DNA from: Helicobacter pylori
GTDB taxonomy: Bacteria; Campylobacterota; Campylobacteria; Campylobacterales; Helicobacteraceae
DNA: 64,000 nt
Direction: 5' to 3'
Assembly: GCA_008032955.1 (NCBI GenBank)
Contig: CP032046.1
Coordinates: forward strand, 496,001-560,000
Below the pieces are notes generated by a model. The model was not told the origin of the DNA. It did not search any database and worked only from the letters and a program-made list of their open reading frames with translations. This document shows positions 27,372 to 38,534 of this stretch, piece after piece. Every line of letters begins with the position of its first letter. Position 1 is the first letter of the stretch. Position numbers and translations under genes: made by a program.

Positions 27372-28088
27372 ATGAAAAACAAACGCTCTCAAAATAGCCC
27401 TTATATAACGAATAGCTCTTATGCAACGCTAGAAAAAGCTTTGGGGTATTCTTTCAAAGACAAGCGTTTATTGGAGCAAGCCTTAACGCATAAATCATGC
27501 AAGCTCGCTTTAAACAATGAGCGCTTGGAATTTTTGGGCGATGCGGTGTTGGGTTTGGTGATAGGGGAGTTGCTATACCATAAATTCTATCAATACGATG
27601 AGGGAAAACTCTCTAAATTAAGGGCTTCTATTGTGAGCGCGCATGGTTTTACTAAATTAGCGAAAGCGATTGCTTTGCAGGATTATTTGCGCATCTCTTC
27701 TTCTGAAGAAATTTCTAATGGGAGAGAAAAACCCTCTATTTTATCAAGCGCTTTTGAGGCTTTAATGGCTGGGGTGTATTTAGAAGCGGGGTTAGCTAAG
27801 GTGCAAAAAATCATACAAAATTTACTCAATCGCGCTTACAAGCGTTTGGATTTGGAGCATTTGTTTATGGACTATAAAACCGCTTTACAGGAATTAACCC
27901 AAGCGCAATTTTGCGTGATCCCCACTTACCAATTGCTCAAAGAAAAAGGCCCCGATCACCATAAAGAATTTGAAATGGCTCTATACATTCAAGATAAAAT
28001 ATACGCGACCGCTAAAGGCAAAAGCAAAAAAGAAGCCGAACAGCAATGCGCTTATCAAGCGCTTCAAAAACTTAAGGAAGCAAAATGA
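27372..28088 (+). CDS. rnc: Ribonuclease III
   Basis: 238 residues. Cleaves double-stranded RNA, including rRNA precursors and sense/antisense pairs, which are abundant in this species. The catalytic signature [18 protein letters not shown] is near 52-69, a second acid cluster is in [16 protein letters not shown], and a C-terminal double-stranded RNA-binding domain ends in [33 protein letters not shown]. Its stop overlaps the aroC ATG. Confidence 0.96.
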   Translation: MKNKRSQNSPYITNSSYATLEKALGYSFKDKRLLEQALTHKSCKLALNNERLEFLGDAVLGLVIGELLYHKFYQYDEGKLSKLRASIVSAHGFTKLAKAIALQDYLRISSSEEISNGREKPSILSSAFEALMAGVYLEAGLAKVQKIIQNLLNRAYKRLDLEHLFMDYKTALQELTQAQFCVIPTYQLLKEKGPDHHKEFEMALYIQDKIYATAKGKSKKEAEQQCAYQALQKLKEAK

Positions 28089-29180
28089 ACACTTTGGGGC
28101 GTTTTTTAAGACTCACGACTTTTGGGGAATCGCATGGGGATGTGATAGGGGGGTATTAGACGGCATGCCTAGCGGGATTAAAATAGACTATGCACTATTA
28201 GAAAATGAAATGAAGCGCCGCCAAGGGGGGAGGAATGTTTTCATTACACCACGAAAAGAAGACGATAAAGTGGAAATAACAAGCGGGGTTTTTGAAGGTT
28301 TTAGCACAGGGACGCCCATAGGGTTTTTAATCCACAACCAAAGGGCTAGGAGCAAGGATTATGATAATATTAAAAACCTTTTTAGGCCTAGCCATGCGGA
28401 TTTCACTTATTTTCATAAATACGGCATCAGAGATTTTAGGGGTGGGGGGAGGAGTTCGGCCAGAGAGAGCGCTATAAGAGTGGCTGCTGGGGCGTTTGCT
28501 AAAATGCTTTTAAGAGAAATCGGTATTGTTTGTGAAAGCGGGATTATTAAAATTGGGGGTATTGAAGCCAAAAATTACGATTTTAATCACGCCTTAAAAA
28601 GCGAGATTTTTGCCCTAGATGAAAAACAAGAAGAAGCGCAAAAAACAGCCATTCAAAACGCTATCAAAAACCACGACAGCATAGGGGGCGTGGCTTTGAT
28701 TAGAGCAAGAAGCGTGAAAAGAAATCAAAAACTCCCCATTGGCTTAGGTCAAGGGCTATACGCTAAATTAGACGCTAAAATCGCTGAAGCGATGATGGGG
28801 CTTAACGGGGTGAAAGCGGTTGAAATAGGCAAGGGGGTAGAAAGCTCTTTACTAAAAGGCTCAGAGTATAACGATTTAATGAATCAAAAAGGGTTTTTGA
28901 GCAATCATAGCGGGGGGTTTTAGGGGGCATGAGCAATGGGGAAGAGATCATTGTTAGAGTGCATTTCAAACCCACGCCAAGCATTTTCCAACCTCAACAA
29001 ACCATAGACATTAATAATAACGAATGCGAATGCTTGTTGAAAGGCAGGCATGATCCTTGCATTGCGATTAGAGGGAGTGTGGTGTGCGAGAGTTTGCTTT
29101 CATTGGTGTTAGCCGATATGGTATTACTCAATTTGACTTCAAAAATAGAGTATTTAAAAACGATTTATAATGAGAATTAA
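28085..29180 (+). pseudogene. aroC: Chorismate synthase with two one-base deletions
   Basis: The frame begins ATG at 28085 ([23 protein letters not shown]) and would make 365 residues. It breaks twice, each time at a six-G run where seven are needed: 28148-28153 ([10 protein letters not shown] expected) and 28912-28917 ([11 protein letters not shown] expected). All three segments are conserved chorismate synthase, including [14 protein letters not shown] and CIAIRGSVV. AroC makes chorismate for aromatic amino acids and for menaquinone through mqnE/mqnC, so real loss would be severe. Two identical slips in one gene make a sequence error plausible. Confidence 0.9.
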
Positions 29181-29216
29181 ACGAAATTGGATACAATCAG
29201 CTTAAAAAGGATATAA

Positions 29217-29732
29217 ATGGAAAAATTACCTAAAAAACGAGTTTCTAAAACCAAATCACAAAAACTTATCCATAGCCTAACTACCCAAAAAAACAGAGCC
29301 TTCCTTAAAAAAATCAGCGCTAATGAAATGCTTTTAGAATTAGAAAAAGGGGCGTTCAAAAAAAATGAAGCTTACTTTATTTCTGATGAAGAAGATAAAA
29401 ATTATGTTTTGGTGCCGGACAATGTGATCTCTCTTTTGGCAGAAAACGCCAGAAAGGCTTTTGAAGCTAGGCTCAGGGCGGAATTAGAAAGGGATATTAT
29501 CACCCAAGCGCCGATTGATTTTGAAGACGTGCGCGAAGTTTCTTTGCAATTATTGGAAAATTTACGCCAAAAAGATGGGAATTTGCCCAATATCAACACC
29601 TTAAATTTTGTCAAACAAATCAAAAAAGAACACCCGAATTTATTCTTTAATTTTGACAACATGTTCAAACAGCCCCCTTTTAATGAAAATAATTTTGAAA
29701 ATTTTGACAATAGCGATGAGGAAAATTTTTAA
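29217..29732 (+). CDS. Unrecognised charged cytoplasmic protein
   Basis: 171 residues, no signal peptide or membrane segment, rich in Lys, Glu and Asn. The C terminus is strikingly Asn/Asp/Phe-rich ([14 protein letters not shown]). The middle ([25 protein letters not shown]) is helical. No family recognised; matches HP0664 by position. Good ribosome site (AAAGGATATAA). Its stop overlaps the hemN start (TAATG), so it is probably co-translated with hemN. Confidence 0.75.
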
Positions 29733-31105
29733 TGCAAACCATTGATTTTGAAAAATTTTCACAATATTCCAAGCCCGGCCCACGATACACCAGCTACCCC
29801 ACAGCGGTGGAGTTTAAAGAAAATTTTAATGAAGAGAGCTTGAAAACAGCATTTTTTAACCATGACAATCTCAAAAACCCCATGCCTTTATCGCTTTATA
29901 CGCATTTACCCTTTTGTAGGAGCGCATGTTATTTTTGCGCATGTTCAGTCATTTACACCAGCTTAGAAGAGAAAAAAGTCCGCTATATCAGCTACCTTAA
30001 AAAAGAACTCGCCCTTTTAAAAAACGCGATGGACACTAACAGAGAAGTGGCGCAATTCCACTATGGAGGCGGCACGCCGACCTTTTTTTCGCCCATTCAA
30101 TTAGATGAGATCACGCAAAGCATTCAAGAAGTTTTCCCCAATTTCAGCCAAGATATTGAAATGAGTTGTGAGATTGACCCTAGGCATTTCACTAAAGAAC
30201 ACATGCAAACCTTGTTTGATAGGGGGTTCAACCGCTTGAGTTTTGGGGTGCAGGATTTTGATTTTGAAGTCCAAAAAGCCATTCACAGGATCCAACCTTT
30301 TGAAATGGTTCAAGAATCCGTGAAGCTCGCTAGAGATTACGGCATCAAATCCATTAATTTTGATTTGATTTATGGCTTACCCAACCAGACTAAAGAGGGT
30401 TTTTTAAAAACTTTGGAATGGGTTTTGAAACTGGATCCGGACCGATTAGCGGTGTTTAATTACGCGCATGTGCCTTGGGTGAAAAAAACGATGCGTAAAA
30501 TTGATGAAACCTTATTGCCAAGCCCTAGAGACAAACTAGAGATTTTAGAGGCTCTTATTAGTTTTTTAGAAAAAGCCAACTACCAAATGATAGGCATGGA
30601 TCATTTCGCTAAAAGCGATAATGAATTGTATCTAGCCCTTCAAAAAGCAGAATTGCGGCGTAATTTTCAAGGCTATACCACGAAAAAATTCACTCAAACC
30701 ATTGGCATTGGCGTTACGAGCATTGGCGAAGGGAGCGATTATTACACGCAAAATTATAAAGATTTGCACCAGTATGAAAAAGCCCTTGATTTGGGGCATT
30801 TACCGGTAGAAAGGGGTGTAGCGCTCAGTCAAGAAGATGTGTTGAGAAAAGAAGTGATCATGCAAATGATGAGTAATTTAAAATTGGATTACTCTAAGAT
30901 TGAAGAAAAATTTTCTGTTGATTTTAAAGCGCATTTTAAAAAAGAATTAGAAAAATTAAAGCCTTATGAAGAAGCGGGCTTGCTTGTTTTTAACCCTAAT
31001 GGCTTTGAGATGACTAGAACGGGGGGCATGCTCGTAAGAAACATGGCTATGGAGTTTGACGCGTATTTGCGTGGGGGCGAAAAACATTTCAGTAAAACGC
31101 TATGA
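29732..31105 (+). CDS. hemN: Oxygen-independent coproporphyrinogen III dehydrogenase HemN
   Basis: 457 residues. Radical SAM enzyme that decarboxylates coproporphyrinogen III in haem synthesis under low oxygen. The N-terminal GPRYTSYPTA and the four-Cys motif CRSACYFCAC near residues 61-70 identify HemN rather than the HemW look-alike. The motif GGGTPTFF and the C-terminal HemN domain (LRKEVIMQMMSNLKLDY) are present. Starts in the TAATG overlap with the preceding gene. Confidence 0.94.
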   Translation: MQTIDFEKFSQYSKPGPRYTSYPTAVEFKENFNEESLKTAFFNHDNLKNPMPLSLYTHLPFCRSACYFCACSVIYTSLEEKKVRYISYLKKELALLKNAMDTNREVAQFHYGGGTPTFFSPIQLDEITQSIQEVFPNFSQDIEMSCEIDPRHFTKEHMQTLFDRGFNRLSFGVQDFDFEVQKAIHRIQPFEMVQESVKLARDYGIKSINFDLIYGLPNQTKEGFLKTLEWVLKLDPDRLAVFNYAHVPWVKKTMRKIDETLLPSPRDKLEILEALISFLEKANYQMIGMDHFAKSDNELYLALQKAELRRNFQGYTTKKFTQTIGIGVTSIGEGSDYYTQNYKDLHQYEKALDLGHLPVERGVALSQEDVLRKEVIMQMMSNLKLDYSKIEEKFSVDFKAHFKKELEKLKPYEEAGLLVFNPNGFEMTRTGGMLVRNMAMEFDAYLRGGEKHFSKTL

Positions 31106-32403
31106 ATGAAAATATTAATGAAAATATTTTTGAAGAAGTAGGGGACGCTTGCGTTAAATGCGCTAAATGCGTGCCAGGTTGCACCATATACCGCATTCAT
31201 AAAGACGAGACGACTTCGCCTAGAGGTTTTTTAGATTTGATGCGCCTAAACGCTCAAAACAAGCTCCAATTAGACGCAAATTTAAAACACCTTTTAGAAA
31301 CTTGTTTTTTATGCACCGCTTGCGTTGAAACCTGCCCCTTTCATTTGCCCATAGACACTTTAATAGAAAAAGCCAGAGAAAAAATCGCTCAAAAGCATGG
31401 CATCGCTTGGTATAAAAAATCCTATTTTTCCCTTTTAAAAAACCGCAAAAAAATGGATAGGGTGTTTTCGGTGGCGCATTTTTTAGCCCCTTGCGTTTTC
31501 AAGCAAGTGGGGGATAATTTAGAGCCTAGGGCGGTGTTTAAAGGCTTGTTCAAACGCTTCAAAAAAAGCGCTCTGCCTCCCTTAAATCAAAAAAGTTTTT
31601 TACAAAAGCATGCAGAGGTTAAGCCTTTAGAAAACCCCATTCAAAAAGTGGCGATTTTTATAGGGTGCTTGAGCAATTACCATTACCAGCAAGTGGGGGA
31701 AAGCTTGTTGTATATTTTAGAAAAACTCAACATTCAAGCGATCATCCCTAAGCAAGAATGCTGCTCAGCGCCTGCGTATTTTACCGGCGATAAAGACACC
31801 ACGCTTTTTTTAGTGAAAAAAAACATAGAATGGTTTGAAAGCTATTTAGATAAAGTGGATGCGATCATTGTGCCTGAAGCCACATGCGCTAGCATGCTCA
31901 TCAACGATTATTACAAGGTGTTTTTGGGCGAAAAAGATAAGGATTTGTATGTGAAGCGCTTGGAAAAAATCACGCCTAAAATCTATCTGGCGAGCGTGTT
32001 TTTAGAGAAACACACCCCTTTAAAAAGTCTTTTAGAAAAAATCCATAAGGGAAAAAAAGAGACTATCACCTATCATAACCCTTGCCATGCCAAAAAAACC
32101 CTAAACGCTCATAAAGAAGTGCATAGCTTGCTCAATGTGCATTATGAAATTAAAGAAATGCCGGACAATTGCTGCGGTTTTGGGGGGATTACGATGCAAA
32201 CCGAAAAGGCGGAGTTTTCTTTAAAAGTGGGGCTTCTTAGGGCTAAAGAAATCATAAACACTCAAGCTAGAATTTTGAGCGCAGAATGTGGGGCATGCCA
32301 CATGCAATTAAACAACGCTCTAAAGTCTTTAGATGACCCTAACACCCCACCATTTTCACACCCTTTAGAACTCATCGCTAAAGCTTTAAAAAGCGCTGAA
32401 TAA
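31102..32403 (+). CDS. Iron-sulfur oxidoreductase of the GlpC/GlcF type
   Basis: 433 residues. An N-terminal ferredoxin part has two 4Fe-4S motifs, CVKCAKCVPGC and CFLCTACVETCP. Two CCG domains follow, with QECCSAPAYF and DNCCGFGG. The arrangement fits the electron-transfer subunit of glycolate or lactate oxidase (GlcF) or anaerobic glycerol-3-phosphate dehydrogenase (GlpC). The flavin subunit is not adjacent. Overlaps hemN by four bases and ends the long plus-strand run. Corresponds to HP0666. Confidence 0.85.
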   Translation: MNENINENIFEEVGDACVKCAKCVPGCTIYRIHKDETTSPRGFLDLMRLNAQNKLQLDANLKHLLETCFLCTACVETCPFHLPIDTLIEKAREKIAQKHGIAWYKKSYFSLLKNRKKMDRVFSVAHFLAPCVFKQVGDNLEPRAVFKGLFKRFKKSALPPLNQKSFLQKHAEVKPLENPIQKVAIFIGCLSNYHYQQVGESLLYILEKLNIQAIIPKQECCSAPAYFTGDKDTTLFLVKKNIEWFESYLDKVDAIIVPEATCASMLINDYYKVFLGEKDKDLYVKRLEKITPKIYLASVFLEKHTPLKSLLEKIHKGKKETITYHNPCHAKKTLNAHKEVHSLLNVHYEIKEMPDNCCGFGGITMQTEKAEFSLKVGLLRAKEIINTQARILSAECGACHMQLNNALKSLDDPNTPPFSHPLELIAKALKSAE

Positions 32404-32439
32404 AAAGCCTTTTTAACCCCACTTTCCAACATCTTTTTA

Positions 32440-32445
32440 TATAAT
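32440..32445 (+). promoter_or_regulatory. -10 box of the restriction-modification gene
   Basis: TATAAT in TTTTATATAATGTAAAAC, 36 bases before the ATG at 32481; AAGGA follows at 32470-32474. Confidence 0.6.
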
Positions 32446-32480
32446 GTAAAACTTTATAACGCCACTATAAGGAATGAAAA

Positions 32481-35400
32481 ATGCAAGAAATCAGCACCTA
32501 CGAACTCATCAAAGAAAAACTTCATGCCATACCCAACCAACGCCATAAAGGGAGCTTGTTTGAAAAAATTTCTAAGCAATTTTTACAAGAGCATGACAGC
32601 GCTAACGAATACGAGTCTATTGATCTTTGGTATGATTGGGAATTAAGGGGGAAGGAGTGCGATAAGGGGATTGATATAGTCATTACGACCTCAAACAAAG
32701 AACACATCGCCGTGCAATGCAAATTCCATCAAAACAGTATCTCATATAACGACATTTCACCTTTTTTAACTCAATTGCTAAGCGGGGTGGGGGAGGTCAG
32801 GTTTAAAAAAGGGATCATCATCTCTACTTCTAATTTAACCTCTGAAGCCCTTAAAGCAATTGAGCAAATCAGAAGCACAGGAATGGGGATTGACATTGAT
32901 GAAATCACTGAAGAGGATTTCATTTATTCTCGCATTGATTGGGAAAAGTTTGATCCCACAAAAACCGAAGACGAAATCCCCTTATGCGATAAGAAAAGGC
33001 CGCGCCCTCACCAAACAGAAGCGATAAACGCCACCAAAAAGTATTTTTCTGACCCTAAAAACGCTAGAGGCAAGCTCATTATGGCATGCGGGACCGGCAA
33101 AACCTACACTTCTTTAAAAATCATGGAAGCTTTAGATCCCAAGATCACGCTTTTTCTAGCGCCCAGCATCGCCTTGCTTTCTCAAACTTTTAGAGAATAC
33201 GCGCAAGAAAAAAGCGAGCCTTTTTACGCTTCTATCGTGTGCAGCGATGATAAAACCGGGCAAAGTAAGAAAAATAAGAGTAAGAATGAAGACAATGACG
33301 ATATTAAATTTTCTGAGCTCCCTATAAAGCCCTCCACTCGCCTGGAAGACATTTTAAGCACTTATGAAAAAGCGCAAAAAGAAAACAAGCGCTTCATTAT
33401 CTTTTCCACTTACCAAAGCGCGTTGCGTATTAAAGAAGCGCAAGAAGCGGGTTTGAATGGAATCGATCTCATCATTTGCGATGAAGCCCACAGAACGGTA
33501 GGGGCTATGTATTCCACGAATGAAAGGGACGATAAAAACGCTTTCACGCTTTGCCATAGCGATGAAAATATCAAAGCTACAAAACGCCTTTACATGACCG
33601 CCACGCCTAAAGTGTATAGCGAAAGTTCTAAAGCTAAAGCCAAAGAGAAAGATAATGTTATCTATTCCATGGACGATGCGGAGGTTTTTGGCGAAGAAAT
33701 TTATACGCTCAATTTTGAAAGAGCGATCGCTTTAGATCTCTTAACCGATTACAAAGTCATCATTTTAGCGGTGCGTTCAGAAAATTTAAGCGGCGTTACT
33801 AACAGCGTGAATAAAAAGATCAGCCAGCTTGAAGCCAAAGGCACTAAATTGGATAAAAAGCTCATCAATAACGAATTTGTGTGTAAGATCGTTGGCACGC
33901 ATAAAGGGTTAGCCAAGCAGGATGTGATCGCTTTAGACGATGAAAACAAAGAAGACAACGACTTGAAAAACAAAGCAGACACCTTTGTTTCTCAAAGAGC
34001 CATAAGCTTTTGTAAAAGCATACAAACGAGTAAAAATATCAAAGACTCCTTTGAAACGATCATGGAATGCTATGATGAAGAGCTGAAGAAAAAGAGTTTT
34101 AAAAACCTACAAATCACAATCGATCATGTTGATGGCACCATGAATTGTAAGGAGAGGCTTGACAAATTAGAAAACTTGAACCAATTTAAACCCAACACTT
34201 GTAAGGTTTTGAGTAACCTAGGTGTTTGAGCGAAGGGGTGGATGTCCCAGTGCTTGATAGCGTTATCTTTTTTGATGGCAAGAGCGCTATGGTGGATATT
34301 ATCCAAGCGGTGGGTAGGGTGATGCGAAAAGCCAAAAACAAGAAAAGAGGCTATATCATTTTGCCTATCGCTTTAAGAGAGAGTGAAATTAAAAACTTAG
34401 ATGAAGCCGTCAAAAACACCAATTTCCAAAACATTTGGAAAGTGCTAAAAGCCTTAAGAAGCCATGATTCTAGTTTGGTTGATGAAGCCACTTTCAAAGA
34501 AAAAATCAAAATCTTTGGGAGCGATGATGCAAGCAATCCAGACGATGAGGAAGAGTTACAAAAAGATAAAACCCAACATCAAAACGATCCCAAACAAGCC
34601 CAAAAAACCCTTTTTGACGCTATCTTGCTGCAAGATCTAGCGAACGCCGTGTATAACATCATGCCCACTAAATTAGGGGACAGGAATTATTGGGAAAATT
34701 TCGCCAAAAAAACGGGCAATATCGCAAAAACCTTGAATAACCGCCTGAAAGAACTTTTTGGCAAAAACCCTGAAATTTTTGACAACTTTTTAACTTCGTT
34801 AAGAGGCAATATCCACCAAAACATCAAAGAAGAGGAAGCCTTGGACATGATCATTTCTCACGTCATCACTAAGCCCATTTTTGATGCGATTTTTGGGGAC
34901 AATATTCAAAACCCTATCGCAAAAGCCCTGGATAAAATGGTTTTAAAACTCTCCGATCTAGGGCTAGAAGGAGAAACTAAAGATCTTAAAAACCTCTATG
35001 AAAGCGTGAAAACAGAAGCGGCGTGCGCCAAAAGCCAAAAAACCCAACAAGAACTCATTAAAAACCTCTACAACACTTTCTTTAAAGAAGCCTTTAGAAA
35101 GCAAAGCGAAAAACTAGGGATCGTTTATACGCCTATAGAGGTGGTGGATTTCATTTTAAGGGCCACTAACGGCATTTTGAAAAAGCATTTCAACACGGAT
35201 TTTAACGATAAAAACATCACGATCTTTGACCCCTTCACCGGCACCGGGAGTTTTATCGCTCGGTTGCTTTCTAAAGAAAATGATCTCATTAGCGATGAAG
35301 CCTTGAAAGAGAAATTTCAAAAAGGTTTGTTCGCTTTTGACATCGTGCTTTTATCTTATTATATCGCTTTAATCAATATCACCCAAGCCGCGCAAAATAG

Positions 35401-37318
35401 GGACAGCTCGTTAAAAAATTTCAAAAACATCGCGCTCACGGACAGCTTGGATTATTTAGAAGAGAAAAGCGCTAAGGGGGTAATCCCTGGCTTTGAAGAT
35501 TTGAAAGAAAACCAAGAAATCAAAAACACTATGGAAAAGCAAAACATTAGAGTCATCATCGGCAACCCGCCTTATTCAGCCGGCGCCAAAAGCGAAAACG
35601 ACAACAACCAAAACCTAACCCACCCTAAGCTGGAAAAAAGGGTTTATGAAACTTACGGCAAAAATTCCACCGCTAAAGTGGGGAAAACCACACGAGATGT
35701 GCTCATTCAAAGTATGCGCATGGCGAGCGATCTTTTAAAAGATAAAGGGGTGCTAGGCTTTGTGGTGAACGGGAGTTTCATTGACTCTAAAAGCGCGGAC
35801 GGGTTTAGGAAATGCGTGGCCAAAGAATTTTCGCATCTTTATGTGTTGAATTTAAGGGGGAATGCGAGGACTTCAGGGGAGACTTTTAAAAAAGAGGGAG
35901 GGAAAATCTTTGATAGCGGATCCAGGGCGACGATAGCGATTATCTTTTTTGTGAAAGATAAGGACGCCCCTAATCATACGATTTTTTACTATGAAGTGGA
36001 GGACTATTTGAAAAGAGAAGCCAAACTCAACTCGCTCGCTAATTTTGAAAATCTGGATTCGGTGCCTTTTAAGGAAATTGTCCCCAACGATAAAGGCGAT
36101 TGGATCAACCAAAGGAATGACGATTTTGAAAAGCTCATCCCTTTGAAAAGAGATAAAACGCTCAAAAATGATAGTATTTTTGATCTCAATTCTAATGGAG
36201 TGGCGAGCGGTCGTGATCCTTGGGTGTATAATTTTTCGCCAAACGCTTTAAAGCAATCGGTGCAAAACTGCATTGACACTTATAACGCTGATTTGAAGCG
36301 CTTCAATGAGCGTTTCAGGGAAGCCTTCAAACAACGCACGGCTGGCGTCAAAAAACCAGCCGATCGCTACAAGCACCTTAATTCTCAAGAAATCACCACC
36401 GATAAAACGAAAATCGCTTGGGTTCGAAATCTTAAAACGCAACTGATAAAAGGGAAAAAGCTTGATGATTTCTCGCAAGAAAAAATCTCTGTTAGTTTGT
36501 ATCGCCCTTTTAACAAACAATATTTTTACTACGAGCGAGAGTTTGCTTGGAGTTTTTATTCAATGAAAAAAATTTTCCCGGACAAAAGCGCGCGCAATGT
36601 GGTGATCAATACTGGTGTGGGTAAGGCATTTTCAGCGTTAATTTCATCAGAAATCCCTTGTCTTGATTTATTGCACCACAATCAAGCTTACCCCTTGTAT
36701 TATTACGACGATTTGGGGAATCGCCATGACGCTATCAGCGGTTATGCACTCAACCTCTTCAGGAGGCATTATAAAGATGACTCTATCGTTGAAGAAGAGA
36801 TTTTTTACTACATTTATGCGATTTTCCACCATAAAGGCTATTTGGAAAAATACAAAAATTCCCTCGCCAAAGAAGCGCCGCGCATCGCTTTGAGTGAAGA
36901 CTTTAAGGAACTCTCTATCCTTGGCAAAGAATTAGCCGAATTGCATTTGAACTATGAGAATGGGGAAATGCACGATAGCGTTAAACATAACCTGCTAGAG
37001 AACGCCGAAGTGGAGGGCTATTATGATGTGGTTCAAATGAAAAAAGATAAAAAAGGGGATCGCATCACATACAACCACCATATCACCATCACTCAAATCC
37101 CCAAAAAAGCCTTTGACTACGTGGTGAATGGCAAAAGCGCGATTGATTGGGTGATCGAACGCTATTCAATCACTAAAGATAAAGACAGCTTGATTGAAAA
37201 CAACCCGAATCATTACGCCGGCGGCAAATATATTTTTGAACTCCTTTGTAGGGTCATCACCCTTTCGGTAAAAAGCGTGGATCTGATAGAAAAGATTAGC
37301 GAAAAGAGGTTTGAGTGA
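32481..37318 (+). pseudogene. Single-polypeptide (type ISP-like) restriction-modification enzyme, frameshifted
   Basis: Two frames combine into about 1612 residues. Order: N-terminal Mrr/PD-(D/E)xK-like nuclease (GIDIVI, then AVQCKF); SF2 helicase with Walker A ACGTGKT near 203, DEAH near 334, MTATP, and QAVGRVMRK; helical coupler; N6-adenine methylase with DPFTGTGSF near 915 and NPPY near 1029; C-terminal target-recognition region. This is the layout of LlaGI/LlaBIII enzymes, which translocate on DNA and cut between head-on sites. The frame breaks near 34217: AAC-xCT-AGG-TGT (NARCLSEG, helicase motif V) lacks one base, giving a stop at 34227. Both halves otherwise look intact. Confidence 0.88.
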
Positions 37319-37440
37319 TGGATACTAAAAATTGCGCAACAAGCGCTTGAAAGTTATAAAGAAAGAAGGATTACCCTTTTTTCTTAAAGTTTATCCCAAA
37401 ATCCCCCCAAAAACAGAAAAAATCGCAGAGCCAAACCGCT

Positions 37441-37486
37441 AAAACCCCTTAGAAAATTTAAAATTTTAAGTTTTAGGGGTGTTTTT
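37441..37486 (+). terminator. Intrinsic terminator after the restriction-modification gene
   Basis: ACCCCT (37444-37449) pairs with AGGGGT (37475-37480) around an AT-rich inner stem (AAAATTTAAAATTTT), followed by GTTTTTCTT. The remaining 37319-37563 gap shows only a likely horF promoter (TATTATTATACG). Confidence 0.7.
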
Positions 37487-37563
37487 CTTAAGAATTTAGG
37501 TTTTTTATAGATTATTATGTTATTATTATACGAAATGTAGACTTTTAGAAGGAAAAATGTTGT

Positions 37564-38376
37564 ATGAAAAAGTTTGTAGTGTTTAAAACGCTCTGTTTAT
37601 CGGTAGTGTTAGGTAATAGTCTTTTGGCAGCAGAAGGTAGCACAGAAGTGCAAAAGCAATTGGAAAAGCCAAAAGAGTATAAAGTAGTGAAAGGCGAGAA
37701 AAACGCTTGGTATTTGGGGATTAGCTATCAAGTCGGTCAGGCTTCGCAAAGCGTTAAAAACCCCCCAAAGAGCAGTGAATTTAACTATCCTAAGTTCCCT
37801 GTGGGTAAAACCGACTATCTCGCCGTTATGCAAGGCTTAGGGCTTACTGTGGGTTATAAGCAGTTTTTCGGGGAGAAAAGATGGTTTGGTGCGCGCTATT
37901 ACGGCTTTATGGATTATGGGCATGCCGTGTTTGGAGCGAACGCTTTGACATCAGATAATGGTGGGGTGTGCAAACTCAATGAGCCATGCGCGACCAAAGT
38001 AGGGACTATGGGCAATCTGTCTGACATGTTCACTTATGGTGTGGGTATTGACACTTTATACAATGTCATTAATAAAGAAGATGCGAGTTTTGGTTTCTTT
38101 TTTGGGGCTCAAATCGCGGGTAACTCTTGGGGTAATACGACAGGGGCCTTTTTGGAAACTAAAAGCCCTTATAAGCACACCTCCTATAGCCTTGATCCGG
38201 CGATTTTCCAGTTCCTTTTTAATTTAGGGATTCGCACCCATATTGGTCAGCATCAAGAATTTGACTTTGGCGTGAAGATTCCTACTATCAATGTTTATTA
38301 TTTTAACCATGGGAACTTGAGCTTCACTTACCGCCGTCAATACAGCCTTTATGTAGGGTATCGTTACAATTTCTGA
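37564..38376 (+). CDS. horF: Outer membrane protein of the Hor family
   Basis: 270 residues. Signal peptide KFVVFKTLCLSVVLGNSLLAA, then a Hop/Hor-type barrel: AWYLGISYQVGQAS near the mature N terminus, two Cys about 130 residues in (GVCKLNEPCAT), and the family C terminus with alternating aromatic residues ending YVGYRYNF. Corresponds to HP0671, named HorF in the H. pylori outer-membrane-protein classification (from memory). Function not established here. Confidence 0.88.
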   Translation: MKKFVVFKTLCLSVVLGNSLLAAEGSTEVQKQLEKPKEYKVVKGEKNAWYLGISYQVGQASQSVKNPPKSSEFNYPKFPVGKTDYLAVMQGLGLTVGYKQFFGEKRWFGARYYGFMDYGHAVFGANALTSDNGGVCKLNEPCATKVGTMGNLSDMFTYGVGIDTLYNVINKEDASFGFFFGAQIAGNSWGNTTGAFLETKSPYKHTSYSLDPAIFQFLFNLGIRTHIGQHQEFDFGVKIPTINVYYFNHGNLSFTYRRQYSLYVGYRYNF

Positions 38377-38394
38377 TTTAAAACGCTTGTTTTT

Positions 38395-38424
38395 CTCTAA
38401 TTGGATTTTCAATTAGAGTTTTCT
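38395..38424 (+). terminator. Strong intrinsic terminator after horF
   Basis: Perfect 9-bp stem CTCTAATTG (38395-38403) / CAATTAGAG (38410-38418) with a GATTTT loop, followed by TTTTCTT. Confidence 0.85.
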
Positions 38425-38534
38425 TACACAATCTGTCGCTTTCTTTTGAAACATTTTTAAAAGTTTTTTGAAAATTAGAATTAAAATCTTTTTGATCATG
38501 TTATGATAATCCAAAAATTTAACAAGGATTAAGC

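Noticed and set aside
27970-28084. Start of the aroC middle frame inside rnc
   Set aside because: The proper aroC ATG is at 28085 with a conserved N terminus; the earlier frame overlaps rnc and exists only because of the frameshift.
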